Shown here: one piece after another, positions 16,204-24,906 of the stretch | How the letters are laid out: the number at the start of each line of letters is the position of its first letter | Position numbering within the stretch: position 1 is the first letter of the stretch | Origin: an uncultured Acidimicrobiales bacterium | GTDB taxonomy: Bacteria > Actinomycetota > Acidimicrobiia > Acidimicrobiales > SHLQ01 | Direction of reading: 5' to 3' | Length of the DNA: 39,490 nt | Assembly (NCBI GenBank): GCA_938002955.1 | Contig: CALLAA010000200.1 | Location: 1 to 39,490 of the forward strand | Notes under the pieces: generated by a model | Seen by the model: only the letters and a program-made list of their open reading frames with translations | What the model was told of the DNA's origin: nothing | The model's database searches: none | Position numbers and translations under genes: made by a program

Positions 16204-17373
16204 TCAGTTTGTGACTGCAGCTTCTGGCAAGAGAGCGACCCGTTCGGGGTCGGTGTACTCTCCGCGAGCTGACCAACGTCGAATTCGGCCAAGATCACCC
16301 AAGAGTTGAAGTGTGTCTCGAAAAAGATTCACGGTGGAAGCGTCGGTTTCGGCCACCGTCATCGGCACTTCACGCAGCGAAAGTCGCCACCGTTCAACGA
16401 GATGGAAGATCTCGATGTCGAACGAGAAGCCATTGAGCTTGGTTTTGGAAAATATCAATTCCGCTATGTCTGAACGAAAGCCTTTGCACCCGGCTTGGGT
16501 GTCTCGGTACTGACCGAGCAGTAGCACGTGGGTCGCGATATTCACGAGGCGACCGCCGACGTCGCGGAGCAGACCAGCACTGGTGTGCGTGACGAGCCGG
16601 GAGTCCCGGCGGGTCCCAACGACCACGTCCCACCCATCTTCGAGTTCGCCCATGACCCGGATGACCTCTGCGGGCCCATAGGCCAGGTCGGCATCGAGAA
16701 AGACCCGACTCCGGCCGCGTGAGGCGAGCATTCCCGCCCGAACCGCTCCACCCTTGCCGAGGTTCTCTGGCAAGAGGATTCCTCGGGCGAGGCCTGTCGC
16801 ATTGGCGGCGTCCGCGGTGCCGTCACCGGAGCCGTCATCGACGACGACGAGTTCAAAGTCGCTCGGATCGATGAGCGTGGACAGATGATCGTGCAGTTGC
16901 TCGATCGTGTCGGCGATACGAGGCGCCTCTTTGTAGGCGGGCACCACCACCGAAAGCCGGAGCGGGTCAGCTGGCGTTGGACGGCGAGCTGGAGAGCCCT
17001 GCTCACTGCGAACGACCGAGAACAGAAACCAGCGGTTCGAGACCGCTCGAACAAGGGCAGCTGCGAGGATGGCGATCGACTTCGCTATCCAGTTGCGTTC
17101 GTCGGCGTTGAACAACACAAACAGGTCGACGAGACCTGCGAGTGCGATCGACGACACGAACGCAACAGGTCGATGAATCCAGCGGAGGTTTGGGTCGTTG
17201 CGGAGCGTGAACTTGCGATGCGCCGAGACACCAAAAATGGACGCCATAACGAGTGCGGCAATATCGGCCGCCCACCAACGGAACCCGCTATCGACGAGCG
17301 CGAGGTAGCCAAACAGATCGATGGCGGTTGCGACGAGAGCAACGGCAACGAAGAAACGAAGCCGGCGAGTCAT
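16204..17373 (-). CDS. GtrA-like membrane domain fused to family 2 glycosyltransferase
   Basis: A 389-residue fusion. Residues 1-120 contain four predicted transmembrane segments with GtrA features (AHRKFTLRND after span 2, VSNRWFLFSV at the end), a family thought to flip polyprenyl-linked sugars. Residues 138-380 form a cytoplasmic GT2 domain of the dolichyl-phosphate-glucose/mannose synthase type: LSVVVPAYKEAPRI, VVVDDGSGDGT (176-186), ENLGKGGAVRAGM, the metal-binding DAD in FLDADLAYGP, then DTQAGCKGFR and FDIEIFHL. Start chosen at 17373, where ATGA overlaps the preceding gene stop by 4 bp. The likely activity is making a polyprenyl-phosphate sugar and moving it across the membrane for the coupled 1068-residue membrane protein (inference). 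The GtrA domain being N-terminal in the same chain is notable. Confidence 0.87.
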   Translation of the reverse strand: MTRRLRFFVAVALVATAIDLFGYLALVDSGFRWWAADIAALVMASIFGVSAHRKFTLRNDPNLRWIHRPVAFVSSIALAGLVDLFVLFNADERNWIAKSIAILAAALVRAVSNRWFLFSVVRSEQGSPARRPTPADPLRLSVVVPAYKEAPRIADTIEQLHDHLSTLIDPSDFELVVVDDGSGDGTADAANATGLARGILLPENLGKGGAVRAGMLASRGRSRVFLDADLAYGPAEVIRVMGELEDGWDVVVGTRRDSRLVTHTSAGLLRDVGGRLVNIATHVLLLGQYRDTQAGCKGFRSDIAELIFSKTKLNGFSFDIEIFHLVERWRLSLREVPMTVAETDASTVNLFRDTLQLLGDLGRIRRWSARGEYTDPERVALLPEAAVTN

Positions 17374-20300
17374 ACGACCGTGGGCGTTTCGGTATCTGGT
17401 TCGATCGTCCATCGGTCCGAGCGTGGTTCGTCGGACGTTGGATCCGGCTCACCGCCTCCGGTACCAAAGTCGACGTCGGGAGCGATCTGCACGGCGGTTG
17501 GAGAAAAGCGCACTCCCCGACCGACCAGGCCGAGCCCGGCGAGGCCAAGGAAGGTCAGCACGAGTGCCGACCAGTCGGTCGCGGTACGAGAGAAAACAAC
17601 TTCCACATCCTCTTGTGTCGGCACGACGACCATAAAGTTTGGGGCTACGCGGAAAGGTCCTTCGGCGCCATTCGCCTTCCAGCTCGGGAAGTAGGACGTG
17701 CGAACCAGGATTGGCGTGCCGATTCGGTCCACGGTGAACGAGATTCGGTCGGTGTCGGCGAGGACGTTGGTAACGACGGTTTCCTGTGCCACGTCGGTGA
17801 CCGGCAGGATGTCGCGCAGTGCGGGATCTTCGAACGGGATCGACCCAGCGAGGCGCGTATTTTCGGCTTCGTAGCGGGTGACGACCTCCTCGGCGTCGAC
17901 ACGACGCCACTCCGCCGGGCCAGACGATGCCGGGCGAGCTGGATCGAGTTGATCGAACCATTCGATGCCAACGTCGAGCCATTCGTCTTGATGGTCTCGG
18001 ACTCCGTCGACGACGACGGGAGCAACCTCGAGCGGTTCGACGATGGATGCCTGGGTCTCGAACACGACCCACGGGGCGGCGGTGGTGATCTCGGTCAACG
18101 ATTCGTGCTCTCGTGCTGCCTGGATCGATTGTGGCGAGAAGGCAAGGTAGTAGCGAACGCCGAGCTCGTGCATGCGATCGACGCCCCGGTCGATATCGAA
18201 GTCGCCGTAGGGAAGGTTGCGCATTGCACGCGACGGGCCGCCGACCGAGGAATCGGTTCCCGAGGTTCGACTCGGTGCGGACAGGTCGCTCTGCAACATG
18301 AAGTGGTACGGGACGGTCGGCGTTGCTTCGAAGTACAGCCCTTCCATCGACCCGATACAACCGTCGGTCCACATCGGCAGCAGCATCATCGCCATGGTGG
18401 TGCCATAACGGTTGAGCTCGGGAGCGAACTCCCACATGGCGCGGCCACAACCGACCTGTTCGCCAACGCCAGCCATCGTGCGCTGGACGTATTGGTACTC
18501 GGCCCAACCACCTTGACCAACATCGCCCGCAGCGCCGAGGTTCTCGGGCTTGGCTTCAAGGCCGGAAAAGTTCCACGTCGACCATCCAGTGACGAAGCTG
18601 TTGTCGTTCGAGGTGATCTCGAGTGCGCCGAGCGTCCACGATCGGCCGTCGGCGGTATCGGTGATGCCACCGATGGTGTTGAGCGCGAGCCCGAGCAAGA
18701 TAAACACGGCGGTCATGGCCACGATGGGTGCTCCGAGGCGAGCGGTTGCCGGGGTCGAGCGGCCCAATAGCGCTGCTGTTCCCGTTTGCCGTGGCGTCAC
18801 GGACATACCGTCGGGGGTGAGTTCGGCATCTGGAAGTTCGGCTTCGCGCTTCGTCATCGAGGTGAATATTGCGACCATGGCGAGTGCGAGCACGGCGATC
18901 GACACGAGCAGTACTGCGCTCCACCAAAGCCCATCGATGCTGTTGAACGACTCGGTGGATACGTCTCGCGCCGGAGTCGCGACCAAGACGCCGATGGCTG
19001 CGACGACAGCGACGACCTCGACGTTGCCAAGCATTCTTCCGAGCTGGCGGGGAAGCTCGGTCCCGAGCACGGCGACGAGCACGAAGATCGCGAGGATGCG
19101 GACCGAGTACGCGGCTGCGTCGGGGATGTACTCGGTCATCACCGATGTGAAATCGCCGAAGGAATCGATAATCGGAGCGATTTCGCCGCCAGGTTCGGGC
19201 CAGACGACCGCGCTGCGGATCTGGGTCGGCACCAGCATGATCGCTGACGACGCAGCGAGACCGAACCGGATGATCGCCGGGGTCTTGGAGAGCGTGACGA
19301 TCGTGAGGTAGACGCCGACACCGGCGAGCAGCGCAACGCACAGGTAGTAGAACGGCAGTATTCGGGCGTTCCACAACCGGCCATCGGGGAACCACACGAA
19401 CCCGGCTGCCATCAGCGCGCCGGTGAGCGCGAGCAGCCACCCGAGTTCGACCTTGTGCACGATGGACAAGACGAGGCCGACGGCGGCGAGTACGAGCAGC
19501 ACCGGTAGCGGTGGATAGTCGCTGAGAACGTTCGCTGGGTTCAGGTTGCTTCGCGTTACCAGCGGCGAGTGAAGGATCTCGATTCGCTCCCACCCCATGT
19601 CGTTCAGATACGAGGTTCGCAAGAAGAATGGCAGCACCCAAAACGCGGACACGAGCACCGACAGGCCACCCGAGATCAGGATCCATGGCATTGCGCTAAA
19701 GCGGCGTTGGATCATCCGGGTTGCGACGGTGATAGACACCGCAGCGAGGAGGAAGAATGCCGGCAGTAAGTGGCAGAGGGCGGTGAGTGCAATGAAGACC
19801 GCAGCCTTGCCGCGTCCCTCGCCTGTTCGGGTTCCCCGAATCACGAAACCCAGCGCAACGAGGGACAAGCTCAGCGAGATCGACGCTGCGAACTCTCCGG
19901 CCAACGTCGACGCGATATTGCCGCCGTAGATGTTGAACGATCGGTCGAAGGCAAAGGCGAGGCTCGACAACGCCAATACGGCCGGTCCGGGAAAGCGGAG
20001 ACCACCGAGGTGCCCGAGTGCCCAGGCCGCAACGGGAAACAGGACGACGCCGCTCACTGCAACGAGCTTGAACGCAATGTTGTATGGCAACGAGACGAGT
20101 AGTGGAGCGAGCACGACGAGCGCAATTGACAGTCGGCGCGACATGGCGAGCTGGCCAACGAACCGGGTGTACAAGGCTGCGGCAGCGAGCAGGACCACGA
20201 CGGGGATAGCGATCGCTGGATGGAGGCCAACGTCCAAGATGACGATCGCGAGCGCGGGGATCACCATGTAGAAGTGGAACGCGGGAAAGCCCGAGTACCA

Positions 20301-20576
20301 GTCGGGGGTCCACCCTGTCAGGCGTAGGTTTGGCAACAGTTCGTCGCGCAGAAACGCCGGGCCCCAAACGTGGGCGCCCATGTCGCCGCCGGTCGGCGTC
20401 GAATTGGTGAAGATCAGGTTTGGCTGCAATTGCCAGAAGACGAACAGCGCGCTGGCGGTGACGACGAGCGCCGTAACGATCTTCTCGAGACGATCCGTCG
20501 CAGCGTGATCACGCCCGTGATCGACAGGATCGGCGGCGCCGTCTGTCTCCGGGCGTTGGGGGGTAGCCAACGTCAT
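17370..20576 (-). CDS. Large polytopic membrane protein, PTPS-related (GT-C-like)
   Basis: A 1068-residue integral membrane protein. After a hydrophilic N-terminus (1-35), the first loop carries FTNSTPTGGDMGAHVWGPAF and TGWTPDWYSGFPAFHFYM, the conserved start of the PTPS-related membrane domain (misnamed for pyruvoyl-tetrahydropterin synthase). About 11-13 transmembrane segments follow to roughly residue 640, then a large, apparently extracytoplasmic region with few hydrophobic segments (residues about 650-1000) and a final span near 1010-1030. An acidic residue pair in the first external loop and this topology resemble GT-C glycosyltransferases that use polyprenyl-phosphate sugars. Coupling to a GtrA-GT2 protein by a 4-bp overlap supports an envelope glycosyltransferase role. 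Substrate and product are unknown. Confidence 0.78.
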   Translation of the reverse strand: MTLATPQRPETDGAADPVDHGRDHAATDRLEKIVTALVVTASALFVFWQLQPNLIFTNSTPTGGDMGAHVWGPAFLRDELLPNLRLTGWTPDWYSGFPAFHFYMVIPALAIVILDVGLHPAIAIPVVVLLAAAALYTRFVGQLAMSRRLSIALVVLAPLLVSLPYNIAFKLVAVSGVVLFPVAAWALGHLGGLRFPGPAVLALSSLAFAFDRSFNIYGGNIASTLAGEFAASISLSLSLVALGFVIRGTRTGEGRGKAAVFIALTALCHLLPAFFLLAAVSITVATRMIQRRFSAMPWILISGGLSVLVSAFWVLPFFLRTSYLNDMGWERIEILHSPLVTRSNLNPANVLSDYPPLPVLLVLAAVGLVLSIVHKVELGWLLALTGALMAAGFVWFPDGRLWNARILPFYYLCVALLAGVGVYLTIVTLSKTPAIIRFGLAASSAIMLVPTQIRSAVVWPEPGGEIAPIIDSFGDFTSVMTEYIPDAAAYSVRILAIFVLVAVLGTELPRQLGRMLGNVEVVAVVAAIGVLVATPARDVSTESFNSIDGLWWSAVLLVSIAVLALAMVAIFTSMTKREAELPDAELTPDGMSVTPRQTGTAALLGRSTPATARLGAPIVAMTAVFILLGLALNTIGGITDTADGRSWTLGALEITSNDNSFVTGWSTWNFSGLEAKPENLGAAGDVGQGGWAEYQYVQRTMAGVGEQVGCGRAMWEFAPELNRYGTTMAMMLLPMWTDGCIGSMEGLYFEATPTVPYHFMLQSDLSAPSRTSGTDSSVGGPSRAMRNLPYGDFDIDRGVDRMHELGVRYYLAFSPQSIQAAREHESLTEITTAAPWVVFETQASIVEPLEVAPVVVDGVRDHQDEWLDVGIEWFDQLDPARPASSGPAEWRRVDAEEVVTRYEAENTRLAGSIPFEDPALRDILPVTDVAQETVVTNVLADTDRISFTVDRIGTPILVRTSYFPSWKANGAEGPFRVAPNFMVVVPTQEDVEVVFSRTATDWSALVLTFLGLAGLGLVGRGVRFSPTAVQIAPDVDFGTGGGEPDPTSDEPRSDRWTIEPDTETPTVV

Positions 20577-20613
20577 GGCTCTAGCATCCCATTAACCGGG
20601 ACCTATGCGGTGG

Positions 20614-20811
20614 TCACCGGCCAGCAGAATCCGACAACTCGGTCAGAACACCCTCGAGGTTGATGGACTCGCCGGGCGCTTCCCAAATGCGAACGTCGCA
20701 ATGCGAGCAGCTGTGCAGCGTGCGCTTTGCTTCGTCGATGTCGAGTGTGATCGACACCATGGCTCGTGTGCACTTCTGACAGTTGCGTTGTTGAACTTGA
20801 GACTGCTTCAT
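20614..20811 (-). CDS. Small zinc-ribbon protein, unknown function
   Basis: A 65-residue protein with two CxxC knuckles (C11-C14 and C35-C38) separated by 20 residues, a likely treble-clef or zinc-ribbon site, followed by an acidic, predicted helical tail (ESINLEGVLTELSDS). The ATG at 20811 has a Shine-Dalgarno (gaggg); an upstream ATG at 20844 lacks one. The segment CTRAMVSITLDIDEAKRTLHS resembles small actinobacterial proteins found near DUF3499 and phosphomannomutase genes, recalled without a search. It lies 37 bp upstream of the large membrane protein gene and may be co-transcribed. I do not recognise a named family with confidence. Confidence 0.68.
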   Translation of the reverse strand: MKQSQVQQRNCQKCTRAMVSITLDIDEAKRTLHSCSHCDVRIWEAPGESINLEGVLTELSDSAGR

Positions 20812-20990
20812 GGTTTCACCCTCGGTGTGCGCCCTGTCCGCCATCGGTCAGAGGTCGTGCATCCCTGTCGTCGGCGACCGGAGGCAGCTAAGGGTTCGAG
20901 GCGAGTTCGACCAACAATTGATTCGTGTGCCTTACGACGTCACGGTTTCCGGTGGGTGAAAGGACCTACAGCGGCGCTGCACGCGTGTGA

Positions 20991-21803
20991 TCAGCCGCCG
21001 GTAGAAGCAAAGAGCAACACCAACGTGAAGGTGTTGAACGCCATGTGCGCGACGATTGCGGGGAGGAGCCGGTCGCGCTTCCATGCGAGCACGCCAAAGC
21101 CGAGTCCGGCGACCGCGAGCGGTGCGAACTCGATCGCCGAAAGATGAACGGCCCCGAAGATGACGCTCGTGAGCCCAATCCCGAGCACGGGTCCCATCCG
21201 TTCGACGAGCGCACCCTGTAGTACTCCTCGGTAGAACAGCTCTTCGACGATCGGGGCACCAACAGCTACGGCAAGGAACAGTGCGATCACCGCGAGCGGC
21301 GAATCGATGCTGTCGACGAGCGCGAGGGCGCGTCCGGACGGAGCGAACTCGCCGAGGATCAGCTGCATGAGGATCCCGACAACGATCATGATCGGGACTT
21401 GGAGAAAGAGTCCGCTCGCGATGCCGACGAGAACATCCGACTTCGTGCCCGTGAGCGACCAGCCCGGGCGTGAATGTCCGAACGCACCCGCAGCGACCCA
21501 GGAGACGCCGAGCAGGATGATCCAGCCGGGAACGAGGAGCAGCATGTTCCAGATCAGTGGGACCGAGTCGTCGTTCGGGGCCTCACCGTTTGCGATCTGG
21601 CCGACGATTCGCCCGATGTGCCCGCCGGGGCGCTGGGGCGTGAACGGCGAGTAGCCGCCGATCGATAGCAGGGCGATATAGGCCGCGGTGCTGACAAAGA
21701 CCGAGGAGATCCAGGCAAGGACGGCTTCGCCGGTCCCCCATCGCCCCGTGGTGACGGGCGCGTTCGAGTCGGCGGCGGACGGCCCGGCCGAGTCTTGGGT
21801 CAC
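20991..21803 (-). CDS. CPBP-family intramembrane metalloprotease
   Basis: About 270 residues from a GTG at 21803, 2 bp after the DUF3499 stop; a longer frame exists but would overlap DUF3499 entirely. The CPBP (Abi/CAAX protease-like) motifs are complete: VEELFYRG (Glu187-Glu188 with Arg192), FGAVHLS (His220) and AHMAFN (His253, Asn257), each within hydrophobic segments; six to eight transmembrane spans are predicted. Members are intramembrane glutamic or metal-type peptidases related to eukaryotic Rce1; bacterial ones are linked to peptide export, bacteriocin self-immunity or membrane protein processing. No bacteriocin gene is adjacent. Its close position behind DUF3499 suggests co-transcription. 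Substrate unknown. Confidence 0.87.
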   Translation of the reverse strand: MTQDSAGPSAADSNAPVTTGRWGTGEAVLAWISSVFVSTAAYIALLSIGGYSPFTPQRPGGHIGRIVGQIANGEAPNDDSVPLIWNMLLLVPGWIILLGVSWVAAGAFGHSRPGWSLTGTKSDVLVGIASGLFLQVPIMIVVGILMQLILGEFAPSGRALALVDSIDSPLAVIALFLAVAVGAPIVEELFYRGVLQGALVERMGPVLGIGLTSVIFGAVHLSAIEFAPLAVAGLGFGVLAWKRDRLLPAIVAHMAFNTFTLVLLFASTGG

Positions 21804-21805
21804 CG

Positions 21806-22030
21806 CTAGCTGGCGTGCAGGGCGTAGATGCCGCGTGGGCTGCGCTGATCGCGAAGCTCCCATCCGCTCGGTGGTGTCGAGCGGTCGGCGTGCGTTGCGC
21901 ACAGGTCGTGAGTCATGGGGTGCGACTCGATATGGAGTTCTTCCATCCAAACGATCTGCGCCTCATAGTCGTACGACATGGTGGCCGCAGCCGAAACGGA
22001 ACAGGTCGGGCGCGCGCAAGTGCGGTTCAT
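21806..22030 (-). CDS. DUF3499 family protein
   Basis: A 74-residue protein starting MNRTCARPTC. Cysteines 5, 10 and 44 with His47 (DLCATHAD) form a probable zinc site; the C-terminal segment GWELRDQRSP is conserved in DUF3499. The family is restricted to actinobacteria and sits beside phosphomannomutase in mycobacteria (Rv3258c beside pmmA), as it does, more loosely, here. The function is unknown. The start at 22030 fits family members; an ATG 12 bp upstream is also possible. It is the first gene of the minus-strand glycan group and is probably driven from the long divergent region at 22031-22382. Confidence 0.85.
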   Translation of the reverse strand: MNRTCARPTCSVSAAATMSYDYEAQIVWMEELHIESHPMTHDLCATHADRSTPPSGWELRDQRSPRGIYALHAS

Positions 22031-22100
22031 GCAGTCGAGCATAGTAAACGGATCGCGCGCACCGCGCGATAGCTACTACTCCCCGAGACTTGAGGCCAGA

Positions 22101-22293
22101 AGCGAAGAATGAGCGGGAATGACGCCAGCCCGGAGGGACGGAGGGCGGAACACGGCCTCCGGCAGACCGCAGAGCACACCGAGCGAAGCGAATGGGCAGC
22201 TTTGGCGCCCTAGCGCCAAAGCTGTGGAAGAGAGGAGATCCGCCAAGGATCGACGAACGGCGGCGAGTGCCGGGAGCGAAGAATGAGCGGGAA
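22101..22293. repeat. 19-bp direct repeats flanking a hairpin segment
   Basis: The sequence agcgaagaatgagcgggaa occurs identically at 22101-22119 and 22275-22293, 174 bp apart start to start. Between them lie purine-rich segments (gagcgaagcgaatggg, gaagagaggagatccgcc) and the hairpin at 22197-22224. The arrangement resembles a dispersed intergenic repeat unit; no terminal inverted repeats or transposase were seen. Confidence 0.7.
22197..22224. repeat. Perfect 12-bp hairpin (cagctttggcgc / gcgccaaagctg)
   Basis: The two 12-bp arms are exact reverse complements around a CCTA loop. No T-run follows on either strand and no gene ends here, so it is not an obvious terminator. It may be the core of a dispersed repeat or a small structured RNA. 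Confidence 0.75.
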
Positions 22294-22382
22294 ATAGGGA
22301 ATTTGCGAAAACATTCTGGGTTCTACCCCTAACACCACGCATACGATCTCCGATTTGACAACCAAGCAACTAGGGTATTTTT

Positions 22383-24377
22383 ATGGCACCTTCTTCCCCG
22401 AAGCCTCCGTCCGCTCCTACTCCGGAACGTTCGAACACGGCTCGCATGGCAACCTGGGCGTTCTTCGCGCTCGTCGTCTTCACAATGTTGGCGATCTTCT
22501 CGACCGATCGAGAGGCAGGCGAGCCGGTTTCGTATACCGAGTATCTCAGCTTCGTCCAGGACGGCGCAGTGAAGTCGGTTCTGCGGAACAATGCAACGGG
22601 TGAGATCACCTTCGAGCTCAACGACGACTCGGGCACGGTCTTTTCGACCAGTGGTCCGGTCACGTCCTATGAAGCAGAGCTCGCACTTCTCGATGAGAAG
22701 GTCCCATCGCCAGACGATGGCACCGAAGGCGGCGTCAAGTTCGTCACGCCAACGGAGAACGCACTCGTTCAGCTGCTCTTCTTCCTTTTGCCCGTCGGCC
22801 TCCTGATCGGCTTCTTTGTTTGGATGCAGCGCCGGGCGCAGGGCCAGATGGGCGGCATCATGTCGGTTGGCCGCAGCAAGGCGAAGACCTATACCACCGA
22901 ACGCCCTGGCACAACCTTCGACGACGTGGCCGGTTACGCGGCCGTCAAGCGCGAGATCACCGAGGTCGTCGACTTCCTAAAGAGCCCGGAGCGCTTCAGC
23001 GAAATCGGCGCTCGCACGCCCAAGGGCATGCTCCTGGTCGGCCCTCCCGGAACCGGTAAGACGTTGATCGCCCGTGCGGTCGCTGGCGAAGCTGGCGTTC
23101 CATTTATGTCGGTCACTGGTTCGGACTTCATGGAGATGTTCGTCGGTGTTGGTGCAAGTCGTGTGCGCGACCTGTTCGAATCCGCCCGCAAGATGGGCCG
23201 TGCGATCATCTTCATCGATGAGATCGATTCCATTGGCCGCAAGCGTGGCGCCGGTATGGGCGGCGGCCACGACGAGCGTGAGCAGACGCTCAACCAGATG
23301 CTCGCAGAGATGGATGGCTTTGAGGCGTCCGAAGGCATCATCATGATGGCTGCGACGAACCGCCCCGACATCCTCGACCCGGCGCTCCTGCGCCCAGGCC
23401 GCTTTGATCGCCAGGTGGTTGTGCCACTTCCTGAGCTCGAAGATCGCAAGGAGATCCTCGCCGTTCACCTGAAGGGCAAGCGAAGCGAAGCCGAACTCGA
23501 CGTCAACGTGATCGCTCGAGGTACTCCTGGTATGAGCGGTGCCGATCTTGCCAACCTGGTCAATGAAGCAGCGTTGTTCGCTGTTCGTGCTGGCGACGCA
23601 AAGATTGCGATGCGCCACTTCGAAAAGGCTCGCGACCGCGTACTCCTCGGTATTGAACGTACGTCGATGGTCCAGACCGAGGAAGAGGTCGAACGTACGG
23701 CGTACCACGAAGCTGGCCATGCCCTCTGTGCTGCGGTGCAGGACAACCACGATCCGGTACACAAGGTCACGATCATCCCGACCGGTATGGCATTGGGTGT
23801 CACGATGACGCTGCCGACCAATGACCGTCACTCGATGGACAAGGACGAAGCCGAAGCCATGATGGTGATGGCGATGGGCGGTCGTGTTGCCGAAGCACTC
23901 GTGTTCAACGAGTCGTCTTCTGGTGCGGCCAATGACCTCCAGCAGGCCACGAACATTGCTCGGCGGATGGTGACCGAATGGGGCATGAGCGAGAAGATCG
24001 GCCCCATGTCGCTTTCGGACTCCGGCCCGGTCTTCCTCGGTGATGACATGATGCAGAACAAGGCCGGACATTCCGGAGATACTGCTCGCCTCATCGACGA
24101 AGAGATCCGTCGGATCTTGATCGAAGCCGAAGATCACTGTCGTCACTTGCTGACGACGTACCGCAACGGTCTCGACCTGATTGCTCGAGCGCTCCTCGAG
24201 CACGAGAGCATCAGCGGCGACGAGGTCTACCGACTTCTGAACCTCTCCGGAGCCAACCTGACCTTGCCGGGCAACACCTCGCTCACGGCCGACGCTGCCT
24301 CTGATGCGGACCCGGTCGATGACAACTCGGCTGCCGATGCTGATGCGTCGGTGAGCGACCTCGAAACCGCCGAGTAG
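22383..24377 (+). CDS. ftsH: ATP-dependent membrane zinc protease FtsH
   Basis: This AAA+ protease (664 residues) degrades misassembled membrane proteins and some cytosolic regulators. In order: transmembrane span at about 23-40, periplasmic domain (45-125), second span (127-147), AAA domain with Walker A GPPGTGKT (220-227), Walker B IIFIDEID, second region of homology [20 protein letters not shown], and the zinc protease domain with HEAGH (442-446) and the third ligand Asp518 (SSGAANDLQ). The C-terminus is an acidic Ala/Asp-rich tail, common in actinobacterial FtsH. The first ATG lacks a strong Shine-Dalgarno; Met22 (22446), right before the first membrane span, is an alternative start compatible with the TTGACA upstream. 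It is followed 15 bp later by the thioredoxin-like gene. Confidence 0.96.
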   Translation: MAPSSPKPPSAPTPERSNTARMATWAFFALVVFTMLAIFSTDREAGEPVSYTEYLSFVQDGAVKSVLRNNATGEITFELNDDSGTVFSTSGPVTSYEAELALLDEKVPSPDDGTEGGVKFVTPTENALVQLLFFLLPVGLLIGFFVWMQRRAQGQMGGIMSVGRSKAKTYTTERPGTTFDDVAGYAAVKREITEVVDFLKSPERFSEIGARTPKGMLLVGPPGTGKTLIARAVAGEAGVPFMSVTGSDFMEMFVGVGASRVRDLFESARKMGRAIIFIDEIDSIGRKRGAGMGGGHDEREQTLNQMLAEMDGFEASEGIIMMAATNRPDILDPALLRPGRFDRQVVVPLPELEDRKEILAVHLKGKRSEAELDVNVIARGTPGMSGADLANLVNEAALFAVRAGDAKIAMRHFEKARDRVLLGIERTSMVQTEEEVERTAYHEAGHALCAAVQDNHDPVHKVTIIPTGMALGVTMTLPTNDRHSMDKDEAEAMMVMAMGGRVAEALVFNESSSGAANDLQQATNIARRMVTEWGMSEKIGPMSLSDSGPVFLGDDMMQNKAGHSGDTARLIDEEIRRILIEAEDHCRHLLTTYRNGLDLIARALLEHESISGDEVYRLLNLSGANLTLPGNTSLTADAASDADPVDDNSAADADASVSDLETAE

Positions 24378-24392
24378 CGACCACCCGCGTTC

Positions 24393-24821
24393 ATGACGCA
24401 GATACTGATCGTGGCCGCGGTGGCCGCTGTCGCCCTCGGTGTTGGCTGGTATATGCAACAACAGGCGCCAGACGTTCCGACCGCCCCGCAAAGCCACAGC
24501 ACCCCTGACCAGTTGGATCGCACGGACTTTGTGCGCCCCGATGCCCCATGGCTTGTCGCCGTGTTTACGTCCGCGACGTGCGAGACATGCGCCAAAGTGT
24601 GGACGTCGACCCAACTCGTGGAGAGCGACGAGGTCGCGATCGAGAACATCGAGGTCGGCGCAGCGAAGGCCATGCACGAGAGGTACAACATCACCGCAGT
24701 CCCCGCCGTTGTGATCGCTGACGCTTCTGGGGTGGCCCGAGCGTCGTTCCTCGGCCCTCCGACGTCGGCTGATCTGTGGGCCAAGCTCGCCGAGCTCCGG
24801 GACGCTGCCGAGGACGCCTAG
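24393..24821 (+). CDS. Membrane-anchored thioredoxin-like protein
   Basis: A 142-residue protein with an N-terminal transmembrane segment (4-20), a short Pro/Ser/Thr linker and a thioredoxin fold. The redox motif is C63-E-T-C66 in FTSATCETCAKVW, and the cis-proline loop is ITAVPAVVIAD (about residues 97-107). The domain probably faces outside, making it a candidate thiol-disulfide oxidoreductase for exported proteins, such as the four-Cys LALTG protein (speculation). CETC differs from thioredoxin CGPC and from the CxxC of DsbA, so the redox direction cannot be told. The 15-bp gap after ftsH suggests co-transcription. No CcdA or other partner is in the window. Confidence 0.82.
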   Translation: MTQILIVAAVAAVALGVGWYMQQQAPDVPTAPQSHSTPDQLDRTDFVRPDAPWLVAVFTSATCETCAKVWTSTQLVESDEVAIENIEVGAAKAMHERYNITAVPAVVIADASGVARASFLGPPTSADLWAKLAELRDAAEDA

Positions 24822-24906
24822 GCCCAGACCGGGCGAGGCGGCCGGTCAACGAACGTCAAACATTTCACACCTGCCGACTGTCAAGATTGTCAGGAACGCG
24901 ACGATC

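Larger units (their letters stand above)
22031..22382. other. Structured 352-bp divergent intergenic region
   Basis: No convincing gene is present. It separates the divergent DUF3499 and ftsH genes and contains three features: an 8-bp perfect hairpin (atcgcgcg / cgcgcgat, 22052-22070), a 19-bp direct repeat at 22101-22119 and 22275-22293, and a perfect 12-bp hairpin between them (22197-22224). A TTGACA at 22355-22360 resembles a -35 element but is too near the assigned ftsH start to give a leader. The 97-codon minus-strand frame at 22076-22369 has no family features and follows the repeats, so it was not called. Confidence 0.7.

Noticed and set aside
17253-18770. 505-codon open frame antisense to the large membrane protein
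   Set aside because: It crosses two real genes on the other strand and has no motif; long antisense frames are expected at this base composition.
22076-22369. 97-codon minus-strand frame in the ftsH/DUF3499 gap
   Set aside because: Its translation simply follows the direct repeats (PAHSSL occurs twice) and no family features or ribosome-binding site were seen.
22977-24677. 566-codon open frame antisense to ftsH
   Set aside because: It lies opposite a certain ftsH gene, contains no recognisable domain and has the Arg/His/Val-rich composition of an antisense GC-rich frame.
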